DNA of 64,000 nt from Photobacterium marinum (GTDB lineage Bacteria; Pseudomonadota; Gammaproteobacteria; Enterobacterales; Vibrionaceae), in NCBI RefSeq assembly GCF_000331515.1, contig NZ_AMZO01000016.1, positions 62,001 to 126,000 on the forward strand, read 5' to 3'. The translations under genes were made by a program, and so were the position numbers. The notes under the pieces were generated by a model. It saw only the letters and a program-made list of their open reading frames with translations. It was not told the DNA's origin and searched no databases. Positions 1-7,991 of the stretch are shown here, in pieces. How positions within the stretch are numbered: position 1 is the stretch's first letter; the number at the start of each line of letters is the position of its first letter.

Positions 1-524
1 GTTTGCTGCCAGGAACGTGTTGCTTTTATTCTTACAGCAAAAAATCCTGATATTGTCTTTTCGCTGTCGAGAGAAATCCACAGAATGCCTTCAGTTTGGT
101 CCCAGAATGTTTTTGTTGTTGCTAACTGTTCAGGACGAGCCCATTTCTGGCGACGTCCTGAAGTATAACTTGTATTGATCCCAACATCAGGTGTGCATGA
201 AATATCAATGCAGCAGGCGGTTACTGAAATACTGTCGATCAAGCTGTCGACCAGTTCCTGTATTAACGGTTTTGAGGGCGGATGTTTCAGGAAAAGCCTG
301 CCATATTCGACCAACATGGTTTCAATCTTCGCCTGATAAGCGAGCAGCTCGGAGTCTGTCTCTGATTTTTGTTTCAGTTTCTCCAGAGAATTCTCAAGCA
401 ACTTTTTGGCATTGAATAACTCATAGCTCTTTACTTCAAGCAGCTTTTCAGCATCTTTCCTTGCGGCTTTTTCACGTTCTAGTTTTTTTCCCAACAGTTC
501 AATGCGCCGTTCCAGCTCCATCAT
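1..524 (-). CDS. H-NOX-associated signalling protein, N-terminal part (C-terminus beyond window)
   Basis: An open reading frame runs without a stop from an ATG at 524 (a second ATG lies at 521) off the left edge, giving about 174 residues. The first ~75 residues are a charged coiled coil rich in Glu, Lys and Leu. A globular segment follows that looks like a sensor or GAF-type region. The gene starts two bases after the H-NOX stop codon, so the two are translationally coupled. In vibrios and shewanellae the gene next to H-NOX usually encodes a histidine kinase or cyclic-di-GMP enzyme that H-NOX inhibits on binding nitric oxide. By position this is probably that partner (HahK/HnoK-like). No catalytic domain is inside the window, so the output activity is not visible. 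Confidence 0.6.
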   Translation of the reverse strand, partial: MMELERRIELLGKKLEREKAARKDAEKLLEVKSYELFNAKKLLENSLEKLKQKSETDSELLAYQAKIETMLVEYGRLFLKHPPSKPLIQELVDSLIDSISVTACCIDISCTPDVGINTSYTSGRRQKWARPEQLATTKTFWDQTEGILWISLDSEKTISGFFAVRIKATRSWQQ

Positions 525-526
525 GC

Positions 527-1066
527 TTACTCCGCAATCAGGCTAAGGTTAAATCTTACATGGCTCTGAGATTTGTTCATGGGCTCCATGCTTACCTTAA
601 GTTCCTGCGAGAAATGTTTAGCGCACCCTTTAATTAAACCAAGGCAGACATGCGACATGCAGCGTGCTGATTTATAGTCCATGATCATCTTGGTTGAAGT
701 TTGGGTGATAAAGTCAAACTGAGGAGGCGTCGCATCCGGATACAGTTTTTTGACTTCTGTGTGAATATGGTCTTCAACGCTCCGGATGAAGCTGAAAGTA
801 TCTTGGTGGGGTGGGTCCATTGCCGGCAGGGTTTTCAGAAGACGTAAAAAAACGGCTTCACCATAGATTTCCTGTAGTTGTTCCGCCGGAACATTGGTGA
901 TTTTGCTCAGTGTAATGATTAACTTCACCAGTGCGCGGTGATCATAACTTCCTACAGCTGTATAGATACCTTCATCTTCAGCCTTATCAAGCATTTCCTG
1001 ACAGATATCCAGCCCAAATGCTTCTTCAACGATATCTAAAAACTCAGTAAAAATGATTCCTTTCAC
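527..1066 (-). CDS. H-NOX heme-nitric oxide sensor protein
   Basis: The 179-residue protein has the size of a stand-alone bacterial H-NOX domain and begins with the family-typical MKGIIFTEF. The heme-binding signature is complete: an axial histidine near residue 102 (in IHTEVKKLYP) and the propionate-binding Y-x-S-x-R motif (YKSAR, residues 131-135). The protein binds ferrous heme and nitric oxide in the cytoplasm and signals to a partner protein, here probably the overlapping downstream reading frame. The start codon is GTG at 1066, with an AAGGAAAG ribosome site just upstream; no better ATG exists. The H-NOX family call is firm. The physiological output (biofilm or quorum sensing in other vibrios) is inferred from relatives. 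Confidence 0.95.
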   Translation of the reverse strand: MKGIIFTEFLDIVEEAFGLDICQEMLDKAEDEGIYTAVGSYDHRALVKLIITLSKITNVPAEQLQEIYGEAVFLRLLKTLPAMDPPHQDTFSFIRSVEDHIHTEVKKLYPDATPPQFDFITQTSTKMIMDYKSARCMSHVCLGLIKGCAKHFSQELKVSMEPMNKSQSHVRFNLSLIAE

Positions 1067-1233
1067 ATCACTTTCCTTTATCCACCGTTACTTAAATTTA
1101 GTATGGTAACTGAATGATGATGAGTCAAAATTCTTTAACAAAGAAAGGCTTAAAGTGAGTGGTTTGTGGGGAAGGTATTGAAAGTGCCAGACTTCGCGAG
1201 TGTAAATACAGTCCAAAAACTGGCACTTAGTTA

Positions 1234-1740
1234 TTAACGGTTTAGCGCAACTGTTTGTTTCTCGCTTGATGCGATCTTAAACAGTTGCTTTTCCATTTCA
1301 GAGATCAGGTCTTGTTGATTATTAAGAGGCAGGGCATGGACATCAGTGATAAGCGTTAAGTCATCTTCCGACTGGAAAATCATGCCGCATGCTGCTGGCT
1401 TACCTTTAAAAAAACCGACGAACAATCGGGCTGGTGAGTCTTCCTCGAACATGATTTGTGTCAGATATTCAAGCATGGCTTCTTTATCGGATTCTGACTC
1501 CCACTTACTGGACAGTACAACAGAATAGCGAATAGTGAGCGGATGACAGTCGACGGGATAAACAGAAAGGGAAAGAGCAGAATTATCGGGAACGGAAGAT
1601 ATCAGCTCACTTGATTGTTGCTGAGACTGGTAAAGGGCGAGTCCTTTTTGGCTAAGCGGTGTTGGAAATTCCGCTTCAGTAACGTGGCTGGCCATCCAGG
1701 TGTCTTTTAGTTTGATGAGTTGTTCAATCTGTGACTGCAT
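1234..1740 (-). CDS. Hypothetical protein, possible GNAT-fold
   Basis: This is a 168-residue soluble protein without a signal peptide or membrane segment. The N-terminal half is variable and polar. The C-terminal half, from about residue 88, alternates helix and strand. Its stretch RLFVGFFKGKPAACGMIF resembles the central strands of GNAT acetyltransferases, where a cofactor-facing strand pair presents a small-molecule site. The canonical acetyl-CoA loop (Q/R-x-x-G-x-G/A) is not evident, so this is at best a divergent GNAT-like fold. It lies between the H-NOX pair and a nitroreductase gene, all on the minus strand, but gaps of 80 to 170 bases argue against a tight operon. Function unknown. Confidence 0.6.
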   Translation of the reverse strand: MQSQIEQLIKLKDTWMASHVTEAEFPTPLSQKGLALYQSQQQSSELISSVPDNSALSLSVYPVDCHPLTIRYSVVLSSKWESESDKEAMLEYLTQIMFEEDSPARLFVGFFKGKPAACGMIFQSEDDLTLITDVHALPLNNQQDLISEMEKQLFKIASSEKQTVALNR

Positions 1741-1822
1741 ATCATCTGTTCTTTATTGGTTTTACCCACACCTTACCTGAATTAATCGAGGGAAGGTATG
1801 GGGGAATGAGTTAAGTGGTTAA

Positions 1823-2551
1823 TTAATGACTAATTATTACTTCCTTGTTATCTACTCGGTGCCTTTCACTATAAATTCCTTCTTCGGTGCGTTTACCGCA
1901 TCCAATAATCATGGTGATTTCGGCATCTTTTGGCAATTCGAGTAGTTTTTTCGCTCGCTTCGAATCAAATCCTTCCATCGGGCAGGTGTCATAACCTTCA
2001 GCACGCATTGCCGTCATGAATGTCATAGCAGCCAGAGAGCTGCTTTTATGCAGACAAACTCTGAGATCGCTTTTGGTTACTTCGCGCAGCATCGGCCTTT
2101 TGAGTCCTAGGATATTGCTCAGGATTTTCCGTCCAAAACCGAAAAGGCCGAATTTATCGTTTCGGTAAACAAAGGGAATGAGTTTTTCGTAATATTTTAG
2201 CGCTCGCTTAGCCGTCGCATCTTCTCTGCCGTCAAACGCTTTACGGATCTTTGCTGCATTCATCTCAGCCCGGCCCTGCCATTTATATGGAGTAACAACA
2301 AAGGCAACGAGTTCATTTGCTGTTTTGGCGGCATTTTGGCCCATACAGATTTCAGCGAGTTGTTGGCGTTTGTCTTCACTGATCACGCGGTGGAATTCCC
2401 AAAGTTGCATGTTTGAGCTGTTAGGTGAAAGTGCGGCTAACTCCAGTGAACGCTCAACAGCTTTGTGATCAAATTCCGTGTTCTGGTCATATTTTCTGAC
2501 CGAACGACGTGAATGAATAAGTTCTTTGAATAAATGCTGAGTATCTGACAT
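1823..2551 (-). CDS. Nitroreductase family protein
   Basis: The 242-residue protein opens with the nitroreductase hallmark SRRSVRKYD near residue 14, which contributes FMN phosphate contacts. It continues with LAALSPNSSNMQLWEF, the conserved helix-loop that carries further flavin-binding residues. The C-terminal part contains PMEGFDSKRAKKLLELP, the usual family segment, followed by a final strand. These proteins are cytoplasmic FMN-dependent NAD(P)H oxidoreductases acting on nitroaromatics, quinones or flavins. An insertion at roughly residues 110-165 makes it longer than minimal NfsB-type enzymes. The natural substrate cannot be deduced. Confidence 0.88.
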   Translation of the reverse strand: MSDTQHLFKELIHSRRSVRKYDQNTEFDHKAVERSLELAALSPNSSNMQLWEFHRVISEDKRQQLAEICMGQNAAKTANELVAFVVTPYKWQGRAEMNAAKIRKAFDGREDATAKRALKYYEKLIPFVYRNDKFGLFGFGRKILSNILGLKRPMLREVTKSDLRVCLHKSSSLAAMTFMTAMRAEGYDTCPMEGFDSKRAKKLLELPKDAEITMIIGCGKRTEEGIYSERHRVDNKEVIISH

Positions 2552-2937
2552 CGGTGACTTTATTTCGTAATTAACATGGCTTTCGTCCGATCATAACACA
2601 GACCGCATATTTTTTTGCTGGCGAGGGGGTAGATTTAGATGATTACATTCATCAGCTTTGTTTTCTTCATTTGTCATTAATTACATCACTATCCAGTCGT
2701 AAAAATGCACTGTTATATGAAAGTGAATTTTGTCAGGCTGTGCTGCAGCAGGCTGAACAGAAAAAAGCTCTGGTGTTAAGTCTGCTTCAGGGTTGTAGTT
2801 TGATTTTGCAACTGGAGAGTATTTGTTTGCAGTATATTATTGGACAACATTCGAAATTTCTGAAAATTTACACGCTATAGCTGCAAATTTAGTCTAATAC
2901 CTTGTATGGTTTTTATAAATTTCAGGGAGATCAATAA
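2552..2937. other. Intergenic region between divergent genes
   Basis: This AT-rich gap separates the minus-strand nitroreductase gene from the plus-strand coiled-coil gene and should hold both promoters. One open frame of 69 codons (2671-2880, TTG start) lies inside, but it has no ribosome site and no recognisable protein character. The downstream gene has a good GGGAGA ribosome site at about 2925-2930. Confidence 0.4.
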
Positions 2938-3756
2938 ATGGATGTTGAACCAAATAAAAGTATTTATATCCCGTCATTTTTACTGCAGTCTGGTGATGAT
3001 TACATCAGCCAGGTGCAGACTCTTAGTTTATTAGGAAAGGTGGCTGAGAGTGTATCAGTAAATTACGCCCGACAATTTATTGAGGGGGGATACAACCAAG
3101 CTAGTGAGATATTAGAACAGATTGATAATCGTATAATGCATATTAGCCGATTATCAGAAGAAGGATTATGTTTTCCTTTTGATGTTATGGATTATACAAG
3201 TCGATCAGCTCTTGAGACCTGGCGAGTCTTTATGGGTATAAAAACACTTGCTGAAAAAGAGCTTACAAATAAGATTCAGGAGCAGAGCGAAGAATTTGTT
3301 CAAGCAGAAAAAAAGCTCAGCAACAAACTTAATGCATTAACAAGAAGCGTATCAGATAACGAAGATAAACTATTACAACGATTGTCTGAACTTGATAAAG
3401 AGAAGAAAGCAAGACTAGCAGCTCAGCGAGCACAGCGTAAGCTGAAAGCAGAACTTGAGAGTAGTAGCGATGAGGTTGGCAGATTAAAATTAGAGGTTGA
3501 TGAAACTGCGGAGAGATACGCTCAAAAAGCGTCAGAGGCTGATTCATTTCAGGAGCAGAATGAACAAATAAGAGCTGAACTGAGCAAGGTATTGCAAGAC
3601 TACAAATCACAACAAGCTGATGCAGAAAAAATGGTTGCAAGAATTGAGGCTATGACAGCCACACAGGAAAAACTATTAGCCGAGAAGGACGGCTTACATA
3701 AACGTATTGAGGAGCTACAGCAGCAGTTGGAGCAACCTTCAGATTATACCGAATAA
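2938..3756 (+). CDS. Coiled-coil protein of unknown function
   Basis: The 272-residue protein has two parts. Residues 1-115 are globular and mostly helical; the stretch around 80-105 (SRSALETWRVF) loosely recalls granule-associated phasin-like proteins, but I cannot place it in a family. Residues ~115-265 are an almost continuous coiled coil dense in Glu, Lys, Gln and Ala heptads, ending in EELQQQLEQ. There is no signal peptide or membrane segment, so it is cytoplasmic. The ATG is preceded by GGGAGA. A strong terminator follows at 3778-3803, so this looks monocistronic. Structural or scaffolding roles are possible; none is shown by the sequence. Confidence 0.7.
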   Translation: MDVEPNKSIYIPSFLLQSGDDYISQVQTLSLLGKVAESVSVNYARQFIEGGYNQASEILEQIDNRIMHISRLSEEGLCFPFDVMDYTSRSALETWRVFMGIKTLAEKELTNKIQEQSEEFVQAEKKLSNKLNALTRSVSDNEDKLLQRLSELDKEKKARLAAQRAQRKLKAELESSSDEVGRLKLEVDETAERYAQKASEADSFQEQNEQIRAELSKVLQDYKSQQADAEKMVARIEAMTATQEKLLAEKDGLHKRIEELQQQLEQPSDYTE

Positions 3757-3777
3757 TAATTCTTTCTTCTTTATTTA

Positions 3778-3803
3778 AGCGCCAAGCTCACAGGGCGCTT
3801 TTT
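3778..3803 (+). terminator. Rho-independent terminator after the coiled-coil gene
   Basis: The inverted repeat AGCGCC / GGCGCT (3778-3783 and 3794-3799) is followed by five T residues. It ends the upstream plus-strand transcript. Confidence 0.85.
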
Positions 3804-3848
3804 ATAAATGGATAGGATGAATTCCGAAGTTAATTAGCCTTAGTTTTA

Positions 3849-3875
3849 ATAAGCCTCAGGGATTTTGAGGCTTAT
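3849..3875 (-). terminator. Stem-loop downstream of the small minus-strand gene
   Basis: A perfect 10-bp inverted repeat ATAAGCCTCA / TGAGGCTTAT with a 7-base loop lies directly beyond the stop codon of the 3882-4076 gene. The T-tract on the minus strand is poor, so it may stabilise the 3' end rather than terminate efficiently. Confidence 0.55.
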
Positions 3876-3881
3876 ACATTA

Positions 3882-4076
3882 CTATTTGTTTTTTATAGTA
3901 TTTAATACAGAAGCAACACTATCAAAGTTGTTCTTGATTTCGTCATATTGGTTATCAGTCAGAGTTGCTCTTCCTTGCCTTGCACAGTCAGTGGCAATAT
4001 AGAGGGAAAACTCAAGGTCGTCTTTGGCTCTTTCTAATTGGCGACAAAGTTCATTTTTAGGATCACGTGTAATCAT
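3882..4076 (-). CDS. Small hypothetical protein (64 aa)
   Basis: This is a short, mostly helical, soluble protein with no recognised family. Two ATG codons lie in tandem at 4079 and 4076. A strong GGAGG ribosome site at 4086-4082 is only two bases from the first but five from the second, so 4076 is preferred. The good ribosome site and a 10-bp stem-loop after the stop support this as a real gene. It stands alone between a plus-strand coiled-coil gene and an AT-rich intergenic region. Confidence 0.6.
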   Translation of the reverse strand: MITRDPKNELCRQLERAKDDLEFSLYIATDCARQGRATLTDNQYDEIKNNFDSVASVLNTIKNK

Positions 4077-4079
4077 CAT

Positions 4080-4408
4080 ATCCTCCGTTTATCACCCATA
4101 AAGGGTACCAAGAGTATAGTTGTGAAGTTATTTAGACATTTTTCTTATTTTTGAGACAAGGACAACTTAATTAATTGTTTGAATTATAGAGTAATTAATA
4201 AGTGAGAATATTCTGATAATGATTAAATAATCAGGCATATGGCTGATAAGACAGTCATTTAGTGATATTGCGTTATTTGGTCATGTCTGGCTTAATTACG
4301 TAAATTATTACAAGTTACTATAAAGGCCTATTTATTAGCTGTTTAGTGTGTTTGATCTAAAAGCTTCTACCATTATTATGAGACATTAATAATATTGGGA
4401 TTAAATTT
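4080..4408. other. AT-rich intergenic region
   Basis: About 330 bases of AT-rich sequence lie between the divergent small gene and the thioesterase gene. It probably holds promoters for both. I see no reading frame, strong hairpin or repeat. Confidence 0.4.
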
Positions 4409-4897
4409 ATGAGCAGTGGTCAACGTGAAGTCACACTACGATTTCTTGCTGAGCCAGGTGATGTGAACTTTGGTGGTAAAGTGCATGGTGGAGCAGTGAT
4501 GAAATGGATCGACCTTGCGGCATATGCTTGTGCAGCAGGATGGAGTGGCAAGTATTGCATCACCGTATATGCTGGAGGAATCCGCTTTGTACAACCTATC
4601 CATGTAGGTAACCTGGTCGAGGTTGGCGCTAAAGTCATCTTTACTGGAAAAACGTCAATGCACATTGCGATTGATGTTCAGGCAAGTGACCCGAAAACGC
4701 TTGATAACCGCCTGACAACTCATTGTATTGTAATTATGGTTGCTGTCGACGAGCAGGGTAAACCGACATCTATACCAGAGTGGATTCCTGTTACGGAAGA
4801 AGACAGGCAACTTCATGATTCAGCAGTTAAATTGATGAATATGCGAAAGCAAATCGGAGAAGAAATGGAAGCGCATGTTAAGTACCTGAAGAAGTGA
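4409..4897 (+). CDS. Acyl-CoA thioesterase, hotdog fold (YciA-like)
   Basis: The 162-residue protein shows the acyl-CoA hydrolase hotdog pattern. An early strand (VTLRFLAEPGDVNFGG) is followed by the central helix with G-KVHGGAVMKWID, whose His-Gly-Gly and Asp residues form the thioesterase active site. Then comes FVQPIHVGNLVEV, the substrate-channel strand. Family members cleave acyl-CoA to free acid and CoA in the cytoplasm as hexamers. The length fits the family. It is followed 165 bases later by an oxidoreductase gene in the same direction. The chain-length preference is unknown. Confidence 0.88.
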   Translation: MSSGQREVTLRFLAEPGDVNFGGKVHGGAVMKWIDLAAYACAAGWSGKYCITVYAGGIRFVQPIHVGNLVEVGAKVIFTGKTSMHIAIDVQASDPKTLDNRLTTHCIVIMVAVDEQGKPTSIPEWIPVTEEDRQLHDSAVKLMNMRKQIGEEMEAHVKYLKK

Positions 4898-5062
4898 CTA
4901 CTAGCTATATCGCTTTGGAGCGTTATGAGGGACACAATTAAGGATTGATTTAGATAGAAAGGTGAGTGCGTTGACTTTACTACTAAATTAATAAAGAACT
5001 TGTTTATATCAACATCAATGGTAATAATAATTACTCGCATTAACCTCTTCAGAAGAACTTAA

Positions 5063-5695
5063 ATGAACACTATAGTTGTATTCGGTGCTAGTCGTGGCCT
5101 TGGTTTAGCGATTGCTAAGTATTATCGAAGTATGGATAACCCAGTAATTGCTATGGTCAGAGATCCTTCAGCGGCTCAAGAGTTGATAGAAACCGGTGCG
5201 TCAGTTGTGAAAGGTGATGCCCTGAACACAGAAGATATCGAGGCGGTTCTGGCAAAAACACCTAAAGAAGCTTGGGTCATTTCAACGATGGGTAGTTTTA
5301 AGACAAGTCAGCCGGTAGATTACCTCGGTCATCGAAACCTGATTGATGCTTTGGAAGGAAAAGGTATCAAGCGTTTTTTAATGGTGACATCGTTGGGATG
5401 TGGAGATTCATGGGCAACGCTACCTGAACGTGCTAAAGCAGTTTTTGGTCAAGCGGTGCGAGAGAAGGGCTTAGCTGAATCATGGTTGCAAAGCAGTCGT
5501 TTAGATTTCACTATTTTAAGACCTGGCGGCCTGAAAGACGGAGACATTACTGAGCACGGTGAACTTTCTCAGGGGAGGGAAGTTCATGGATTGATTACTC
5601 GGTCTGAAGTTGCACGTCTGACTTTCGAATTATTCAATGACGATGCATCAATTCATCAAATTTATGCCTGTGTTGACCCGACTCTAAGTTATTAA
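5063..5695 (+). CDS. NAD(P)-binding reductase, atypical SDR
   Basis: The 210-residue protein begins with IVVFGASRGLGLAIA, a Rossmann dinucleotide-binding loop (G-A-S-x-G-x-G). It continues with VVKGDALN, the family strand that positions an acidic residue near the adenine, and FTILRPGGL, the usual second-half strand of the atypical short-chain dehydrogenase subgroup (YwnB / biliverdin-reductase-B / SDR_a5 type). The YxxxK catalytic pair of classical SDRs is absent, as is usual for this subgroup. It is cytoplasmic, and its substrate is not predictable. It is monocistronic between a thioesterase and a patatin gene, with 165- and 200-base gaps. Confidence 0.8.
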   Translation: MNTIVVFGASRGLGLAIAKYYRSMDNPVIAMVRDPSAAQELIETGASVVKGDALNTEDIEAVLAKTPKEAWVISTMGSFKTSQPVDYLGHRNLIDALEGKGIKRFLMVTSLGCGDSWATLPERAKAVFGQAVREKGLAESWLQSSRLDFTILRPGGLKDGDITEHGELSQGREVHGLITRSEVARLTFELFNDDASIHQIYACVDPTLSY

Positions 5696-5896
5696 AGCCA
5701 ATTTTATATAGTTAAGTGGGCCGTTATACAATTGGCTATGGTTGGTTTGTAATGGCCTGTTATTTCCCTAGTGGTATAGGTTGTAAGCTTTGAGTCTATT
5801 ATCAGAACAGTTTTAAGAGATTCATTATTAGTCATTCAGATTGTATTAGGATTATAAATATAAAATATCGACGGAGATGACTATAAGGATTTCAAT

Positions 5897-6745
5897 ATGG
5901 CTAAAAAAAGCGGTCACTATCAAGGTTCGTCAGCTTTGGTTGTAGAGGGGGGAGCAATGCGGGGAATCTTTGCGGCTGGCGTTCTCGATAGCTTTATCGA
6001 TAAGTCTTACCGACCATTTGATTTCTGTATTGGTGTCTCTGCTGGTTCAACCAATCTTGCCGCCTGGCTTGCCAACCAGCGAGGCCGTAATTACCGGGTT
6101 ATCACTGATTACTCCTGTCGCCCTGAATTTATTGATTTTCGCCGCTTCGTGCAGGGTGGTCATTGGTTAGATCTTGACTGGCTGTGGGATATTACTATGC
6201 GTGAGATTAATATCGACACTGATGCTTTTGATAAACAGCCAATCCCGTTATATGTTGTTACGACAAATATAGAAACGGGTGATGCAGCTTATATAGAAGC
6301 AAATGCGGATAATATGAATGACCTTTTGAAGGCATCTTGTTCTGTTCCTGTCGCTTATCGTAATTATCCTCGAATTAATGGTAAGCAGATGACGGACGGT
6401 GGTGTGGCTGATTCTATTCCTGTCATCAAAGCGTATGAAATGGGGGCAAGAAAAATAACGGTTATTCTGTCTCGCCCATGGGGATACCGTAAGTCACCGG
6501 TCCGCAATAAATGGCTTGTTAGAAAATTACTGTCAGATACGCCACAGTTGTCGGAAGCCATGATTAATCGCGCTGAAAGTTACAACCGGGCTATTGATTT
6601 TATTGAAAATCCTCCGGCTGACTGCGAATTGGTTGTGATAGTACCACCGGAGAGTTTTGCTGTCGGTCGTACAACAACGAATTTTGAAAAGCTGGATGCA
6701 GGTTACTATCTTGGTGTTGAGGCGGCATCTGAAGCTGCTTTATAA
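5897..6745 (+). CDS. Patatin-like phospholipase
   Basis: The 282-residue protein contains the complete patatin catalytic set: the oxyanion-hole glycine run VVEGGAMRGIF (residues ~15-25), the nucleophile elbow GVSAGS (~46-51; G-x-S-x-G) and the catalytic Asp in TDGGVADSIP (~165-174). It resembles the short YjjU-type bacterial patatins, which are lipid acyl hydrolases without a secretion signal, so it probably acts in the cytoplasm or on the inner membrane face. It converges with the Gre-like gene, 24 bases apart. Substrate not known. Confidence 0.9.
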   Translation: MAKKSGHYQGSSALVVEGGAMRGIFAAGVLDSFIDKSYRPFDFCIGVSAGSTNLAAWLANQRGRNYRVITDYSCRPEFIDFRRFVQGGHWLDLDWLWDITMREINIDTDAFDKQPIPLYVVTTNIETGDAAYIEANADNMNDLLKASCSVPVAYRNYPRINGKQMTDGGVADSIPVIKAYEMGARKITVILSRPWGYRKSPVRNKWLVRKLLSDTPQLSEAMINRAESYNRAIDFIENPPADCELVVIVPPESFAVGRTTTNFEKLDAGYYLGVEAASEAAL

Positions 6746-6769
6746 CAAGCCTTGTGTCGACCCCCTGAA

Positions 6770-7252
6770 TTAATAGATGGCAGCGATTTCATAGATTTTG
6801 TGTTCGCTGCCAATAGTCACATCTATTTCATCATCCAGCATCTTTCCTGATAATGAATGACCTAATGGCGCAGAAGGTGTCACAACGGTTATTTCCATAC
6901 CATTAAACGTAATTTTCAACCCTCCGGCTGCCGGGCCGAGGAATACATACTTTTCGTCATCGTCTTCGTCGATAAGTTTAACAAGACATCCCATAGCAAT
7001 ATGGTTTTCGGCATCAAAGTCTTTCGGCGTGAGCTGGGTAAATTTCTCCAGATCTTCCTCACATTCTGCGACACGTTGGGCTTGTCCCTGCGCAAGGTAA
7101 GAGGCTTCAAGGCTTAAGGTATCGTATTTGTGCTCTGGGACATTTTCTTCATCTGTTGCAGTCTCATAGGCTCGCATCGCAGCATCCACGGCAGTTTGGT
7201 GGACTTTCTTCAGCTCATCTAGAATATGTGAGAGTAACTGTGTTTTATCCAT
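6770..7252 (-). CDS. GreA/GreB-type C-terminal domain protein
   Basis: The 160-residue protein has a helical N-terminal half (about 1-75, possibly a short coiled coil). Its C-terminal half ends in TPSAPLGHSLSGKMLDDEID, matching the FKBP-like C-terminal domain of GreA/GreB/Rnk factors that docks on the RNA polymerase secondary channel (the P-x-S/A-P-L-G-x-x-L-x-G-K pattern). The acidic tip residues of genuine GreA (a D-x-x-E-N type loop) are not obvious in the N-terminal region, so RNA-cleavage stimulation is uncertain. It may be a secondary-channel regulator like other divergent Gre paralogues. It converges with the patatin gene. Confidence 0.75.
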   Translation of the reverse strand: MDKTQLLSHILDELKKVHQTAVDAAMRAYETATDEENVPEHKYDTLSLEASYLAQGQAQRVAECEEDLEKFTQLTPKDFDAENHIAMGCLVKLIDEDDDEKYVFLGPAAGGLKITFNGMEITVVTPSAPLGHSLSGKMLDDEIDVTIGSEHKIYEIAAIY

Positions 7253-7364
7253 AGTTTATGTTAGTTCAATTGAATCATATCTTTAGCGCATCCTACCTTA
7301 AGGGTAGTGCAATTTCATGTTATCAATCGAATGATTGATGTTTTTGTCGATAAGATTTAAGTCT

Positions 7365-7874
7365 ATGCAAAGAATCGGATTTGGCGGAAGTTGCTACTGG
7401 TGTACCGAAGCGATTTTTCGATCTCTGGTTGGTGTCGAAAAAGTCGAACAGGGATGGATTCAAGCGAAACAACTTGGTGATTTTGCTGAAGGTGTAATTG
7501 TGGCTTTTGATGAGTCGAAAATTAGTCTGCAAAGTTTGATTGAGATCCATCTTCATACCCATAGCGCCACATCTGAACACGCGCTTCGAGAAAAGTACCG
7601 ATCTGCTGTTTATATCTTAGATGGCCATCAGAGGCTGCAGGCTCAAGAGAGTTTGGCACTTTTGCAGGGTGACTTTGAGCAACCATTGGTGACTCAGGTG
7701 CTTGACTTCAAGGACTTCAAATTATCGAAGCCGGAATATCAGGATTATTATTTTTCGGATCCGGATAAACCCTTTTGCGTGAATGTGATTACACCAAAAC
7801 TGCGTGCTTTGATGGATAAATTCGATAACAAACTAACGAATGAGGCAAAAAGTGTGATAACGAAGCAGAGTTAA
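7365..7874 (+). CDS. MsrA-like peptide methionine sulfoxide reductase (divergent)
   Basis: Starting at ATG 7365 the product is 169 residues long and opens MQRIGFGGSCYWCTEAIF, which matches the MsrA active-site element G-C-F-W-C with Tyr for Phe and Ser before the catalytic Cys. KYRSAVYIL corresponds to the conserved QYRSAIY strand of MsrA. An upstream ATG at 7335 would add ten residues with no similarity, so the later start is preferred. MsrA reduces methionine-S-sulfoxide using thioredoxin. The sequence is shorter and more divergent than the main MsrA, so it is probably an MsrA-like paralogue with possibly altered specificity. Confidence 0.75.
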   Translation: MQRIGFGGSCYWCTEAIFRSLVGVEKVEQGWIQAKQLGDFAEGVIVAFDESKISLQSLIEIHLHTHSATSEHALREKYRSAVYILDGHQRLQAQESLALLQGDFEQPLVTQVLDFKDFKLSKPEYQDYYFSDPDKPFCVNVITPKLRALMDKFDNKLTNEAKSVITKQS

Positions 7875-7876
7875 AA

Positions 7877-7904
7877 AGAGAAGGCGATAACAGCCACCTT
7901 CTCT
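7877..7904 (+). terminator. Stem-loop after the msrA-like gene
   Basis: The inverted repeat AGAGAAGG / CCTTCTCT (7877-7884, 7897-7904) lies directly after the stop codon. The T-tract is weak. Confidence 0.5.
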
Positions 7905-7991
7905 TATGATTTATTTAGTTACTATTAGCTTCGCACGATACTGATTTCAATTAATACCGTGCTCAACATACGGAAAAGCAATTTTTCTGAT

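Noticed and set aside
2671..2880. 69-codon plus-strand frame
   Set aside because: TTG start, no ribosome site, low-complexity leucine-rich product, no family; probably chance in an AT-rich promoter region.
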